Assembly: GCA_963971575.1 (NCBI GenBank)
Contig: OZ020612.1
Coordinates: 31,413,916-31,477,915 of the forward strand
Length of the DNA: 64,000 bases
Origin: Liopterus haemorrhoidalis
Lineage: Eukaryota; Arthropoda; Insecta; Coleoptera; Dytiscidae
Direction: 5' to 3'
Shown here: one piece after another, positions 44,386 to 55,603 of the stretch
Layout of the letters: every line of letters begins with the position of its first letter
Position numbering within the stretch: the stretch's first letter is position 1
Program-made: the position numbers and the translations under genes
The notes under the pieces: generated by a model
Database searches by the model: none
Told to the model about the DNA's origin: nothing
What the model saw: only the letters and a program-made list of their open reading frames with translations

Positions 44386-47300
44386 TTGGGATTTTGCCCT
44401 AATCAACCCCTAAAGGGGTGAACCTACAATCGGGGTGGATTATACATCCCGTTGTATTTCCTGTGTTCGTTTAGTTGCAAGATTACTTTTTGGCACATAG
44501 GTGTCTTTTTAAAATATCTCGAAATGGTATTGACAGTTTTTTGAAATTTCACCCCTAAAGGGTGAAAAGGGGTGAATTGTGATTTTAAGGATTCTTTAAT
44601 ATCTCTTAGGACAAATAAGATATCGACTTGCTTTTTGCTTACAAAGATTACCCATACAAATACCGAATCACCAATTTCAGGATTTTGTCCTAATCAACCC
44701 CTAAAGGGGTGGATCTACAATCGGGGTGAATTATACATCCCGTCGTAATTCCTGTGTTCGTTTAGTTGCAACATTACTTTTTGGCACATAGGTGTCTTCC
44801 TAAAATATCTCGAAATGTGTCTGACAGTTTTTTAAAATTCCACCCCTAAGGGTTGAAAAGGGGTGAATTGTGATTTCAAGGATTCCTTAATATCTCTCAG
44901 GATCAATAAGATATCGACTTACTGTTTGCTTGCAAAGATTATCCATACAATTACCGAAAAACTTATTTCAGGAATTTGTCCTAATCAACCCCTAAAGGGG
45001 TGGATCTACAATCGGGGTGAGTTATACATTCCGCCGTATTTCCTGTGTTCGTTTAGTTGCAACATTACTTTTTAGCACATAGGGGTATTTTTAAAATATC
45101 TCGAAAAGATTTTGGTAGTTTTTTAAAATTTCACCCCTATAGGGTGAAAAGGGGTGAATTATGATTTCAAGTATTCTTTAATATCTCTTAGAACCAATAA
45201 GATATCGACTTGCTTTTTGCTTACAAAGATTACCCATACAAATACCGAAAAACTTATTTTAGGTTTTTGTCCTAATCAACTCCTAAAGGGATGTATCTAC
45301 AATCGGGGTGAATTATACATCCCGTCGTATTTCCAGTGTTCATTAGTTGCAGCATTACTTTTTGGCACATAGGTGTATTATTAAAATATGTCGAAATAGG
45401 TTAGACAGTTTTTTTAAATTTCACCCCTAAGGGTTGAGAAGGGGTGAATTGTGATTTCAAGGATTCCTTAATATCTCTTAGGACCAATAAGATATGGACT
45501 TACTGTTTGCTTGCAAAGATTACCCATACAATTACCGAAAAACTTATTTCAGGAATTTGTCCTAATCAACCCCTAAAGGGGTGGATCTACAATCGGGGTG
45601 AGTTATACATTCCGTCGTATTTCCAGTGTTCGTTTAGTTGCAATATTACTTTTTAGTACATAGGAGTCTTTTTAAAATATCTCGAAAAGGTTTTGGTAGT
45701 TTTTTAAAATTTCACCCCTATAGGGTAAAAAGGGGTGAATTATGATTTCAAGTATTCCTTAATATCTCTTAGAACCAATAAGATATCGACTTGCTTTTTG
45801 CTTACAAAGATGATCCATACAATTACCGAAAAACTTATTTCAGGAATTTGTCCTAATAAGCCCTAAAGGGGTGGATCTACAATCAGGGTGAATTATACAT
45901 CCCGTCGTATTTCCTGTGTTCATTAGTTGCAGCATTACTTTTGGGTACATAGGTGTCTTTTTAAAATATCTCGAAAAGATTTTGATAGTTTTTTTAAATT
46001 TCACCCCTAAAGAGTGAAAAGGGGTGAATTGTGATTTCAAGGATTCCTTAAATCTCTTAGGGCCAATAAGATACTGCCTTGATTTTTGCTGACAAAGATT
46101 ACCCATACAAATACCGAAAAACATATTTCAGGATTTTGTCCTAATCAACCCCTAAAGGATGGATCTACAATCGGGGTGAATTATACATCCCGTCTATTCC
46201 CTGTGTTTATTGAGATATAAGGTTTCTTTTTGGCAAATAGGCGTCTTTTTAAAATATCTCGAAATGGTTTTGACAACTTTTTTAAATTTAACCCCTAAAG
46301 GGCGAAAAGGGGTGAAATGTGATTTCAAGGATTATTTAATATTTATTAACAATAAGACATCGACTTGGTTTTTGCTTACAAAAACTACCCTTGCAAATGC
46401 CGAAAAACTAATTTTTTGATTTTGTCCTAATCAACCCCTTAAGGGGTGGATCTGCAATCGGGGTGAATTATACATCCCGCCGTATTTCCTGTGTTCGTTT
46501 AGTTGCAACATTACTTTTTGGCACATAGGTATCTTTTTAAAATATCTCGAAATAGTTTTGACATTTTTTTAAAATTACCCCCTAAAGGGTGAAAAGAAAT
46601 GAATTGTGATTTCAAGGATTCCTTAATATCTCTTAGGACCAATAAGATATCGACTTCCTTTTTGCTTACGAAGATTACCCATACAAATACCGCAAAACTT
46701 ATTTCAGGATTTGGCCCTAATCAACCCCTAAAGGGATGGATCTACAATCAATGTGAATTATACATCCCGTCGTATTTCCTCTGTTCGTTTAGTTGCAACA
46801 TTAATTTTTGGCACAAAGATCTCTTTTTAAAATATCTCGAAATAGTATTAACAGTTTTTTAAATTTCACCCCTAAAGGGTGAAAAGGGGTGAATTGTGAT
46901 TTCAAGAATTCCTTAATATCTCTTAGGGCCAATAAGATATTGACTTGCTTTTTGCTTACAAAGATTACCCATACAAATACCGCAAAATATATTTCAGGAT
47001 TTTGTCCTAATCAACCCCTAAAGGATGGGTCTACAATCGGGGTGAATTATACATCCCGTCGTATTCCCTGTGTTTATTGAGATATAAGGTTTCTTTTTGG
47101 CACATAGGCGTCTTTTTAAAATATCTCGAAATAGTTTTGACAACTTTTTTAAATTTAACCCCTAAAGGGTGAAAAGGGGTGAAATGTGATTTCAAGGATT
47201 GTTTAATATTTTTAACACCAATAAGATATCGACTTGGTTTTTGCTTACAAAAACTACCCTTGCAAATGCCGAAAAACCAATTTTTGGTTTTTGTCCTAAT

Positions 47301-49521
47301 CAACCCCTTAAGGGGTGGATCTACAATCGGGGTGGATTATACATCCCGTCGTATTCCCTGTGTTTATGGAGATATAAGGTTTCTTTTTGGCACATAGGCT
47401 TCTTTTTAAAATATCTCGAACTGGTTTTGACAACTTTTTTAAATTTAACCTCTAAAGGGTGAAAAGGGGTGAAATGTGATTTCAAAGATTGTTTATTATT
47501 TTTTAACACCAATAAGATATCGACTTGGTTTTTGCTTACAAAAACTACCCTTGCAAATTCCGAAAAAACAATTTTTTTATTTTGTCCGAATCAACCCCTT
47601 AAGGGGTGGATCTACAATCGGGGTGAATTATACATCCCGCCGTATTTCCTGTGTTCGTTTAGTTGCAACATTACTTTTTGGCACATAGGTACCTTTTTAA
47701 AATATCTCGAAATAGTTTTAACATTTTTTTAAAATTACCCTTTAAAGGGTGAAAAGGAATGAATTATGATTTCAAGGATTCCTTAATATCTCTTAGGACC
47801 AATAAGATATCGACTTGCTTTTTGCTTACGAAGATTACCCATACAAATACTGAAAAACTTATTTCAGGATTTGGTCCTAATCAACCCCTAAAGGGATGGA
47901 TCTACAATCAAGGTGAATTATACATCCCCTCGTATTTCCTCTGTTCGTTTAGTTGCAACATTAATTTTTGGCACATAGATGTCTTTTAAAAATATCTCGA
48001 AATAGTATTGACAGTTTTTTTTTAAATTTCACCCCTAAAGGTTGAAAAGGGGTGAATTGTGATTTCAAGGATTCCTTAATATCTCTTAGGACCAATAAGA
48101 TATCGACTGGCTTTTTGCTTACGATGATTAGCCATATAAATACCGAAAAACTTATTTTAGGATTTTGTCCTAATCAACCCCTAAAGGGGTGAACCTATAA
48201 TCGGGGTGGATTATACATCCCGTTGTATTTCCTGTGTTCGTTAAGTTGCAACATTAATTTTTGGCACATAAGTGTCTTTTTAAAATATCTCGAAATGGTA
48301 TTGACAGTTTTTTTAAATTTCACCCCTAAAGGGTGAAAAGGGGTGAATTGTGATTTCAAGGATTCATTAATATCTCTTACGACCAATAATCAACCTCTCC
48401 TAATCAACCCCTAAACGGTGGATCTACAATTGGGGTGAATTATACATCCCGTCGTATTTCCTGTGTTCGTTTAGTTGCAACATTACTTTGGCACATAGGT
48501 GTTTGTTTTTTAATATCTCGAAATGATATTGACATTTTTTTTAAATTTCACCCCTTAAGGGTGAAAAGGGGTGGAATGTGATTTTAGTAATTCCTTAATA
48601 CTTTAGGACCCATATCGACTTGGTGTCGATAATCACAAAAATTATCCATACAAATGCCGAAAAACTTATTTCAGAATTTCGTCCTAATCAACCCTTAAAG
48701 GGGTGATTCTACAAACGGTGTAGATTATACATCGCTTCGTATTTCCTGTGTTTGTTGAATTATAACGTTTCTTTTTGGCACATAGGTGTGTTTTTAAAAT
48801 TTCTCGAAACGGTTTTAACAGTTTTTTACCTTAACAGTTTTTTACCTTAACAAATATCACCCCTTAAGGGTGAAAAGAGGGAATTGTGATTTCAAGGACG
48901 CCTTAATATTTTCTAGGATCAATAAGATATAGACTTGGTTTTTGCTTATAAAGATTACCCATACAAATGCTGAAAAATAAATTTCAGGATTTTACCTTAA
49001 TTAACTCCTAAAGGGGTGAATCTACATTTGGGGTGAATTATAGAACCCTTTGTATTTCCAGCGGTTGTTGAGTTATAACATTCCATTTTGGCATATATGT
49101 GTTTTGACAGGCATTTGCGGGGCCTGGGGCAAAACTGGAGTTGCGGGGCCCCAAAACTGGATTTGCAGGGCCCCAAAACTGGATTTGCGGGGCCCCATCT
49201 ATATATATATATTGAAAAACGATATTTTCTTTAATAATAATAACTATTAACAAAGTACACATACTTATATTCAATAAAAATATAAATTTTTTCCAACTAT
49301 TTATAAAACTTGGAATAATATTTTTAGTCTATTTTATTATTTTATTACTTGACGGTCGAAGCGCGGGGCCCTTACAGGCGCGGGGCCTGGGGTAGGTGCC
49401 CCACTTGCCCCCGCCTAGGGGCGGCCCTGAGGTTACCCATACACAAGTTTAAAAACAAACTGCGGATTTTATGCCAATGAGACCATCAATATACCGTAGC
49501 GAAGCACGGGTTTTCAGCTAG
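44386..49521 (+). mobile_element. Helitron 0, 5'-truncated, long satellite array
   Basis: The sequence enters mid-unit at GGGATTTTGCCCTAATCAAC, lacking the TC end and 5' hairpin, and runs through about sixteen units of about 290 bp to the intact 3' end ACCGTAGCGAAGCACGGG...CAGCTAG at 49521. It is interrupted near the 3' end by a GC-rich insertion (49109-49431) with loss of about 230 bp. It is directly followed by Helitron 2. Confidence 0.8.
49109..49431. mobile_element. GC-rich insertion, probable hAT-type MITE, inside Helitron 0
   Basis: The left end has three near-copies of an approximately 23-bp unit (GGGGCCCCAAAACTGGATTT type, 49138-49196), the middle is AT-rich, and the right end GCCTAGGGGCGGCCCTG resembles a hAT-type terminus read in reverse. 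Flanking Helitron sequence is missing, so no target duplication can be identified. Confidence 0.5.
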
Positions 49522-52500
49522 TCTATATATATAAAAGCAAGTGTCCTGACTGACTGACTGACTGACTGACTGACTGACTCACTCATCACCGCCCAGCCCG
49601 AACCCCTGGGCCTAGAAACTTGAAATTCGGAGAGTATATTCTCTTCATGACGTAAGCACCCACTAAGAAGGGATTTTTCGAAATTCCACTCCTAAGGGAT
49701 GAAAAGGGGTGAAATGTGATTTCACGAATTCCTTAATATCTCTTAGGGCCGATGGGATATCGACTTAGTTTTTGCTTACAAGTATTACCCATACAAATGC
49801 CGAAAAACAAATTTCGGGATTTTGCCCTAATCAACCCCTAAAGGGGTGAACCGACAATCGGGGTGGATTATACATCCCGTTGTGTTTCCTGTGTTCGTTT
49901 AGTTGCAAGATTACTTTTTGGCACATAGGTGTCTTTTTAAAATATCTCGAAATAGTATTGAGAGTTTTTGAAATTTCACCCCTAAAGGGTGAAAAGGGGT
50001 GAATTGTGATTTTAAGGATTCTTTAATATCTCTTAGGACCAATAAGATATCGACTTGCTTTTTGCTTACAAAGATTACCCATACAAATACCGAATCACCA
50101 ATTTCGGGATTTTGTCCTAATCAACCCCTAAAGGGGTGGATCTACAATCGGGGTTAATTATACATCCCGTCGTAACTCCTGTGTTCGTTTCGTTGCAACA
50201 TTAATTTTTGGCACATAGGAGTCTTTTTAAAATATCTCGAAATGGGTTTGACAGTTTTTTAAAATTCCACCCCTAAGGGTTGAAAAGGGGTGAATTGTGA
50301 TTTCAAGGATTCCTTAATATCTCTTAGGATCAATAAGATATCGATTTACTGTTTGCTTGCAAAGATTATCCATACAATTACCGAAAAACTTATTTCAGGA
50401 AATTGTCCTAATCAACCCCTAAAGGGATGGATCTACAATCGGGATGAGTTATACATTACGTCGTATTTCCTGTGTTCGTTTAGTTGCAATATTACTTTTT
50501 AGCACATAGGAGTCTTTTTAAAATACCTCGAAAAGGTTTTGGTAGTTTTTTAAAATTTCACCCCTATAGGGTGAAAAGGGGTGAATTATGATTTCAAGTA
50601 TTCCTTAATATCTCTTAGAACCAATAAGATATCGATTTATTTTTTGCTTACAAAGATTACCTATACAAATACCGAAAAACATATTTCAAGTTTTTGTCCT
50701 AATCAACCCCTTAAGGGGTAGATCTACAATCAGGGTGAATTATACATCCCGTCGTATTTCCTGTGTTCATTAGTTGCAGCATTACTTTTTGTCACATAGG
50801 TGTCTTTTTAAAATATCTCGAAACGGGTTTGACAGTTTTTTTAAATTTCACCCCCCAAGGGTTGAAAATGGGTGAATTGTGATTTCAGGGATTCCTTAAT
50901 ATCTCTTAGGACCAATAAGATATGGACTTACTGTTTGCTTGCAAAGATTATCCATACAATTACCGAAAAACTTATTTCAGTAATTTGTCCTAATCAACCC
51001 CTAAAGGGGTGGATCTACAATCGGGGTGAGTTATACATTCCGTTGTATTTCCTGTGTTCGTTTAGTTGACTCACTCATCACCGCCCAGCCCGAACCCCTG
51101 GGCCTAGAAACTTGAAATTCGGAGAGTATATTCCCTTCATGACGTAAGCACCCACTAAGAAGGGATTTTTCGAAATGCCATTCCTAAGGGATGAAAAGGG
51201 GTGAAATGTGATTTCACGAATTCCTTAATATCTCTTAGGGCCGATGGGATATCGACTTAGTTTTTGCTTACAAGTATTACCCATACAAATGCCGTAAAAC
51301 CAATTTCGGGATTTTGCCCTAATCAACCTTTATAGGGGTGAACCTACAATCGGGGTGGATTATACATCCCGTTGTATTTCCTGTGTTCGTTTAGTTGCAA
51401 GATTTCTTTTTGGCACATAGGTGTCTTTTTAAAATATCTCGAAATGGTACTGACAGTTTTTTGAAATTTCACCCCTAAAGGGTGAAAAGGGGTGAATTTT
51501 GATTTTAAGGATTCTTTAATATCTCTTAGGACCAATAAGATATCTACTTGCTTTTTGCTTACAAAGATTACCCATACAAATACCGAATCACCAATTTCAG
51601 GATTTTGTCCTAATCAACCCCTAAAGGGGTGGATCTACAATCGGGGTGAATTATACATCCCGTCGTAATTCCTGTGTTCGTTTCGTTGCAATATGTCTTT
51701 TTAAAATATCTCGAAATGGGTTTGACAGTTTTTTAAAATTCCACCCCTAAGGGTTGAAAAGGGGTGAATTGTGATTTCAAAGATTCCTTAATATCTCTTA
51801 GGATCAATAAGATATGGACTTACTGTTTGCTTGCAAATATTATCCATACAATTACCGAAAAACATATTTCAGGAATTTGTCCTAATCAACCCCTAAAGGG
51901 GTGGATCTACAATCGGGGTGAGTTATACATTCCGTCGTATTTCCAGTGTTCGTTTAGTTGCAATATTACTTTTTAGTACATAGGAGTCTTTTTAAAATAT
52001 CTCGAAAAGGTTTTGGTAGTTTTTTAAAATTTCACCCCTATAGGGTAAAAAGGGGTGAATTATGATTTCAAGTATTCCTTAATATCTCTTAGAACCAATA
52101 AGATATCGACTTGCTTTTTGCTTACAAAGATGATCCATACAATTACCGAAAAACTTATTTCAGGAATTTGTCCTAATAAGCCCTAAAGGGGTGGATCTAC
52201 AATCAGGGTGAATTATACATCCCGTCGTATTTCCTGTGTTCATTAGTTGCAGCATTACTTTTGGGTACATAGGTGTCTTTTTAAAATATCTCGAAAAGGT
52301 TTTGATAGTTTTTTAAAATTTCACCCCTAATGGGTGAAAAGGGGTGAATTGTGATTTCAAGGTTTCCTTAAATCTCTTAGGGCCAATAAGTAATTGACTT
52401 GCTTTTTGATTACAAAGATTACCCATACAAATACCGAAAAATATATTTCAGGATTTTGTCCTAATCAACCCCTAAAGGATGGATCTCCAATCGGGGTGAA

Positions 52501-53706
52501 TTATACATCCCGTCGTATTCCCTGTGTTTATTGAGATATAAGGTTTTTTTTGGCACATAGGCGTCTTTTTAAAATATCTCGAAATGGTTTTGACAACTTT
52601 TTTAAATTTAACCCCTAAAGGGCGAAAAGGGGTGAATTGTGATTTCAAGGATTGTTTAATATTTTTTAGGACCAATAAGATATCTACTTGGTTTTTGCTT
52701 ACAAAAACTACCCATGCAAATACCGAAAAACCAATTTTTGTATTTTGTCCTAGTCAACCCCTTAAGGGGTGGATCTACAATCGGGATCTACCGTCGCATT
52801 TCCTGTGTTCGTTTAGTTGCACATTACTTTTTGGCACATAGGTGTTTTGTTTTTTTAATATCTCGAAATGATTTTGACATTTTTTTTTTAATTTCACCCC
52901 TTAAGGGTGAAAAGGTGTGAAATGTGATTTCAGTAATTCCTTAATTCTTTTAGGACCAATAATATATCGACTTGGTGTTTGCTTACAAAAATTATCCATA
53001 CAAATGCCGAAAAACTTATTTCAGGATTACGTCCTAATCAACCCCTAAAGGGGTGATTCTACAAACGGTGTAGATTATACATCGCGTCGTATTTCCTGTG
53101 CCTTTTTAAAATGTCTCGAAATGGTTTTAACAGTTTTTTACCTTTAACAAATATCACCCCTAAAGGGTGAAAAGAGGGAATTGTGATTTCAAGGACGCCT
53201 TAATATCTTCTAGGATCAATAAGATATAGACTTGGTTTTTGCTTATAAAGATTACCCATACAAATGCCGAAAAATGTATTTCAGGATTTTATCTTAATCA
53301 ACCCCTAAAGGGGTGAATCTACATTCGGGGTGAATTATAGAACCCTTTGTATTTCCAGCGTTTGTTGATGTCCATTTTGGCATATATGTTTTCACAGTTT
53401 GACAGTTTTCTATCACTCCTAAAGGGTAAATTAGTATTTTATTGTTAAAAATAAAAAATTCGGGAGTATATTTTTCAGTATGAAGTAAGAACCCACTAAG
53501 AAAGGATTTTTTCAAGTTCGACCCCTATCTGGTTAAAAGGAGTAAAATGTTTTTTCACGGGTTCCTCAATATCTCTTAGGACAGATGAGATATCGACTAG
53601 ATTTTTTGTTACAAAGGTTACCCATACACAAGTTTAAACACAAACTGCGGATTTTATGCCAATGAGGGAATCAATATACCGTAGCGAAGCACGGGTTTTC
53701 AGCTAG
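49522..53706 (+). mobile_element. Helitron 2, complete ends, satellite array
   Basis: Starts TCTATATATATAAAAGCAAG at 49522, immediately after the CTAG of Helitron 0, with an expanded GACT repeat and the same GCCCAG/CTGGGC hairpin. Ends CAGCTAG at 53706 before T. It contains about twelve units. At about 51068 the array is interrupted by a second copy of the 5' region (ACTCACTCATCACCGCCCAG) without the first 45 bases, a sign of recombination or nested truncation. No coding capacity beyond repeat-derived short frames. Confidence 0.85.
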
Positions 53707-53936
53707 TATTTGTATATAATTCAAAATATTAGACATGTCAATCACAAATTTGACATGTCAATTTGGTATCTGACTTGTAGTTTTTGAGTGAATATAACCT
53801 CAGTATAATGCAACTTCACTAAAAATGTAAAAGCCAGATTTACAAGTTTACATGGTTTCAAAAAAGTCTATTTACACCACAACAGTCACCAAAGTAACCA
53901 GATTTAGTTTAGTATTACAAATTGAGACAGATTATA
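53707..53936. other. Right part of element X and TA flank of MITE Y
   Basis: Non-coding. It contains the direct-repeat partner of 44265-44385 and the right inverted repeat of X ending at 53932. The TA at 53935-53936 is the left target duplication of Y. Confidence 0.55.
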
Positions 53937-54343
53937 CAGTCTGTTTCAAACGGTTAGGCGGAACTAAATGGGAATTTTGTTCTTTTAGGTTGTCACGAGA
54001 AGGGACCTTGCTAGGGTTATTTAATTTTTCACGTTGGAATGTCAAAATTTAAAATTCCAACAATGAAACCATGGAAACGAATTATATATGTCAATGTCAA
54101 ATATTTTTTTTTATATATTGTAATGACAAAAATATAGATAATTGGAAAATTTGTAATAAGAATGACACAAAAAATTAACATATAGAGAAAATGACATTTT
54201 AAAATGATGAAAAAATTATCAAAAAATGTTTATTGTAAGTATGATTTACAAAGCTTAAACAAAACGGCCGAAAAGCACGATTTAAACGATGAAAGTAACT
54301 AGATTGCAAAATCTAGTTCCGCTTAACCGTTTGGAACAGACTG
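53937..54343. mobile_element. MITE Y
   Basis: The termini are CAGTCTGTTTCAAACGGTTA at 53937 and its near-complement TAACCGTTTGGAACAGACTG ending at 54343, with TA at 53935-53936 and 54344-54345. The inverted repeats span about 30 bp. Subterminal: GGAACTAAATGGGAATTTTG. TA duplication and length suit a Tc1/mariner-type MITE. Non-coding; a 66-residue frame at 53852 crosses the boundary and is not a gene. Confidence 0.8.
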
Positions 54344-54463
54344 TACCTAATGTAATTAATGTAAAAAATACAAAAAGAAAATTACTAAACCAGCAAAATA
54401 ATTATATAAACTCTTTGGTATTTTGTACGAGTGATATTATATTTTAATAATAAACTTTTAGTA

Positions 54464-55581
54464 TAAGCGGTTCACTTTTGTAAGAACAAACTAAGAGGGA
54501 ATTTTGTTTTCAATAGTTTGCACCTTTTAAGCTGTATGTCATGTTGGTATTAAAAAAATTCACTTTTTTAAAATGTCAATCCATTTGACATATGTCATAA
54601 TGAAAAATGATATCTTAATTATAATGATCATAACCTTATCAACCTAAAGTCGGTTTTACAGGGTAAGGAATATTTTTAATTGACATTTAAAGTCAGTAAC
54701 ACACCATAAAAGTAACCAAAATAACCAGATCTATGATATATTTCAAAGTAGAAAAAAGTAGATAGCGCTGCGAACCGAGTACGATTTACACTGATCAAAT
54801 ACAGTATAGCGGGAAATTTAAAATAAGTTACAACTAGGACATGGGCGTAGCAACTGGGTTAGCAAGTGATTTTTTTTTATATACAAAAGGTTAATAAGAT
54901 ATTGAAATAAACAAGGCAGATAATACACTTACGTTATTTATACGACTTAAATTCAGTTAAATTGGAAATTTCAAAAAAAAAAAATATATTAATTTTAAAA
55001 ATTATGTACTATATATAAAAAGAGAGATTTGGCTAAAAGAGTTTGAACAAAGCAATAAAACAAACAATATATCTTCAGAGCTAAAGTTTCTTATTTAAAT
55101 TGTAAATACAAATTAAAAATATATGTATATATGAAGGTCTAAAAATTATATCAATAACTTCTTTGGGCACAATCAGCTGGGCTGTTTTTTGGCCTCACAT
55201 TAGTCCTCTCTCTTGATCTGTTAATTTTCAAGTGTCAAAAAATATTTATAAGTCAGATAACCTAAAAAATATATAACTGCGTAAAAACAAATTACATGGA
55301 GAATTTTCTCCATAAAATCTACGCCAAGAATATAAATAAAAGTCTAAATATGTAAATAATAACAAAATATATGAGAAAAATTAAATAATATAAATAATAT
55401 ATATTTCCAATGTACGACACTGAACATCTGTCAACTTGGACTAAAAACAATATTTTTACAGTGTAATAGGGATGACGATCTAAACCAATCCGAAGCAAGG
55501 ACAAACAGCTCCTATCTTCTTACACACATTTTTCTACTTTGAAATAGACCATAGTGTGTTCTTACAAAAGTGAACAGCTTA
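54464..55581. mobile_element. MITE W in gypsy copy 4 LTR
   Basis: Starts TAAGCGGTTCACTTTTGTAA at 54464 and ends TTACAAAAGTGAACAGCTTA at 55581, a 25-bp inverted repeat with one mismatch. TA target duplications at 54462-54463 and 55582-55583; the LTR of copy 1 shows the undisturbed site (CTTTTAGTACTGAC on its complement). Subterminal AACTAAGAGGGAATTTTG. Body 1.1 kb, AT-rich, no transposase. Confidence 0.85.
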
Positions 55582-55603
55582 TACTGACAAAATATTATAT
55601 TTA

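Larger units (their letters stand above)
43563..53933. mobile_element. Element X: TIR element carrying a block of Helitrons
   Basis: Ends: ATCTGTCTCAATTTGTAATA at about 43564-43583 and its reverse complement TATTACAAATTGAGACAGAT at 53913-53932. Removing it rejoins gypsy copy 3 between CCTATTA and CCTAATG, with TA or TTA duplicated. Unique X sequence is 43563-44385 and 53707-53933; the rest is Helitrons 0 and 2. Without the Helitrons, X would be about 1.05 kb, a MITE-sized element. No transposase. The subterminal AACTAAGAGG motif is shared with MITEs W and Y. Confidence 0.65.
41949..54420 (+). mobile_element. Ty3/gypsy copy 3, plus strand, interrupted by X and Y
   Basis: Starts mid-RT (GIKPDHSKIVAITKMP) at 41952 and continues through RNase H and integrase to PVYNKFLL near 43562. 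It is then broken by element X (43563-53933) and MITE Y (53937-54343), and resumes at 54345 with CCTAATGTAATTAATG. A fusion inside AAAATAATTATAT near 54398 then joins it to the end of the internal region. No LTR of its own is present in plus orientation. Confidence 0.75.

Noticed and set aside
34031..52841. Many similar 60-87-residue frames (NCDFKDSLISLRTNKIST type) that look like a small gene family
   Set aside because: They recur with the ~290-bp repeat unit, whose length is not a multiple of three, appear in several frames and on both strands, and have no domain. They are by-products of the array.
33872..53340. CRISPR-like array of regularly spaced repeats
   Set aside because: The spacing is regular but the whole unit is repetitive, with no unique spacers, and the context is eukaryotic.
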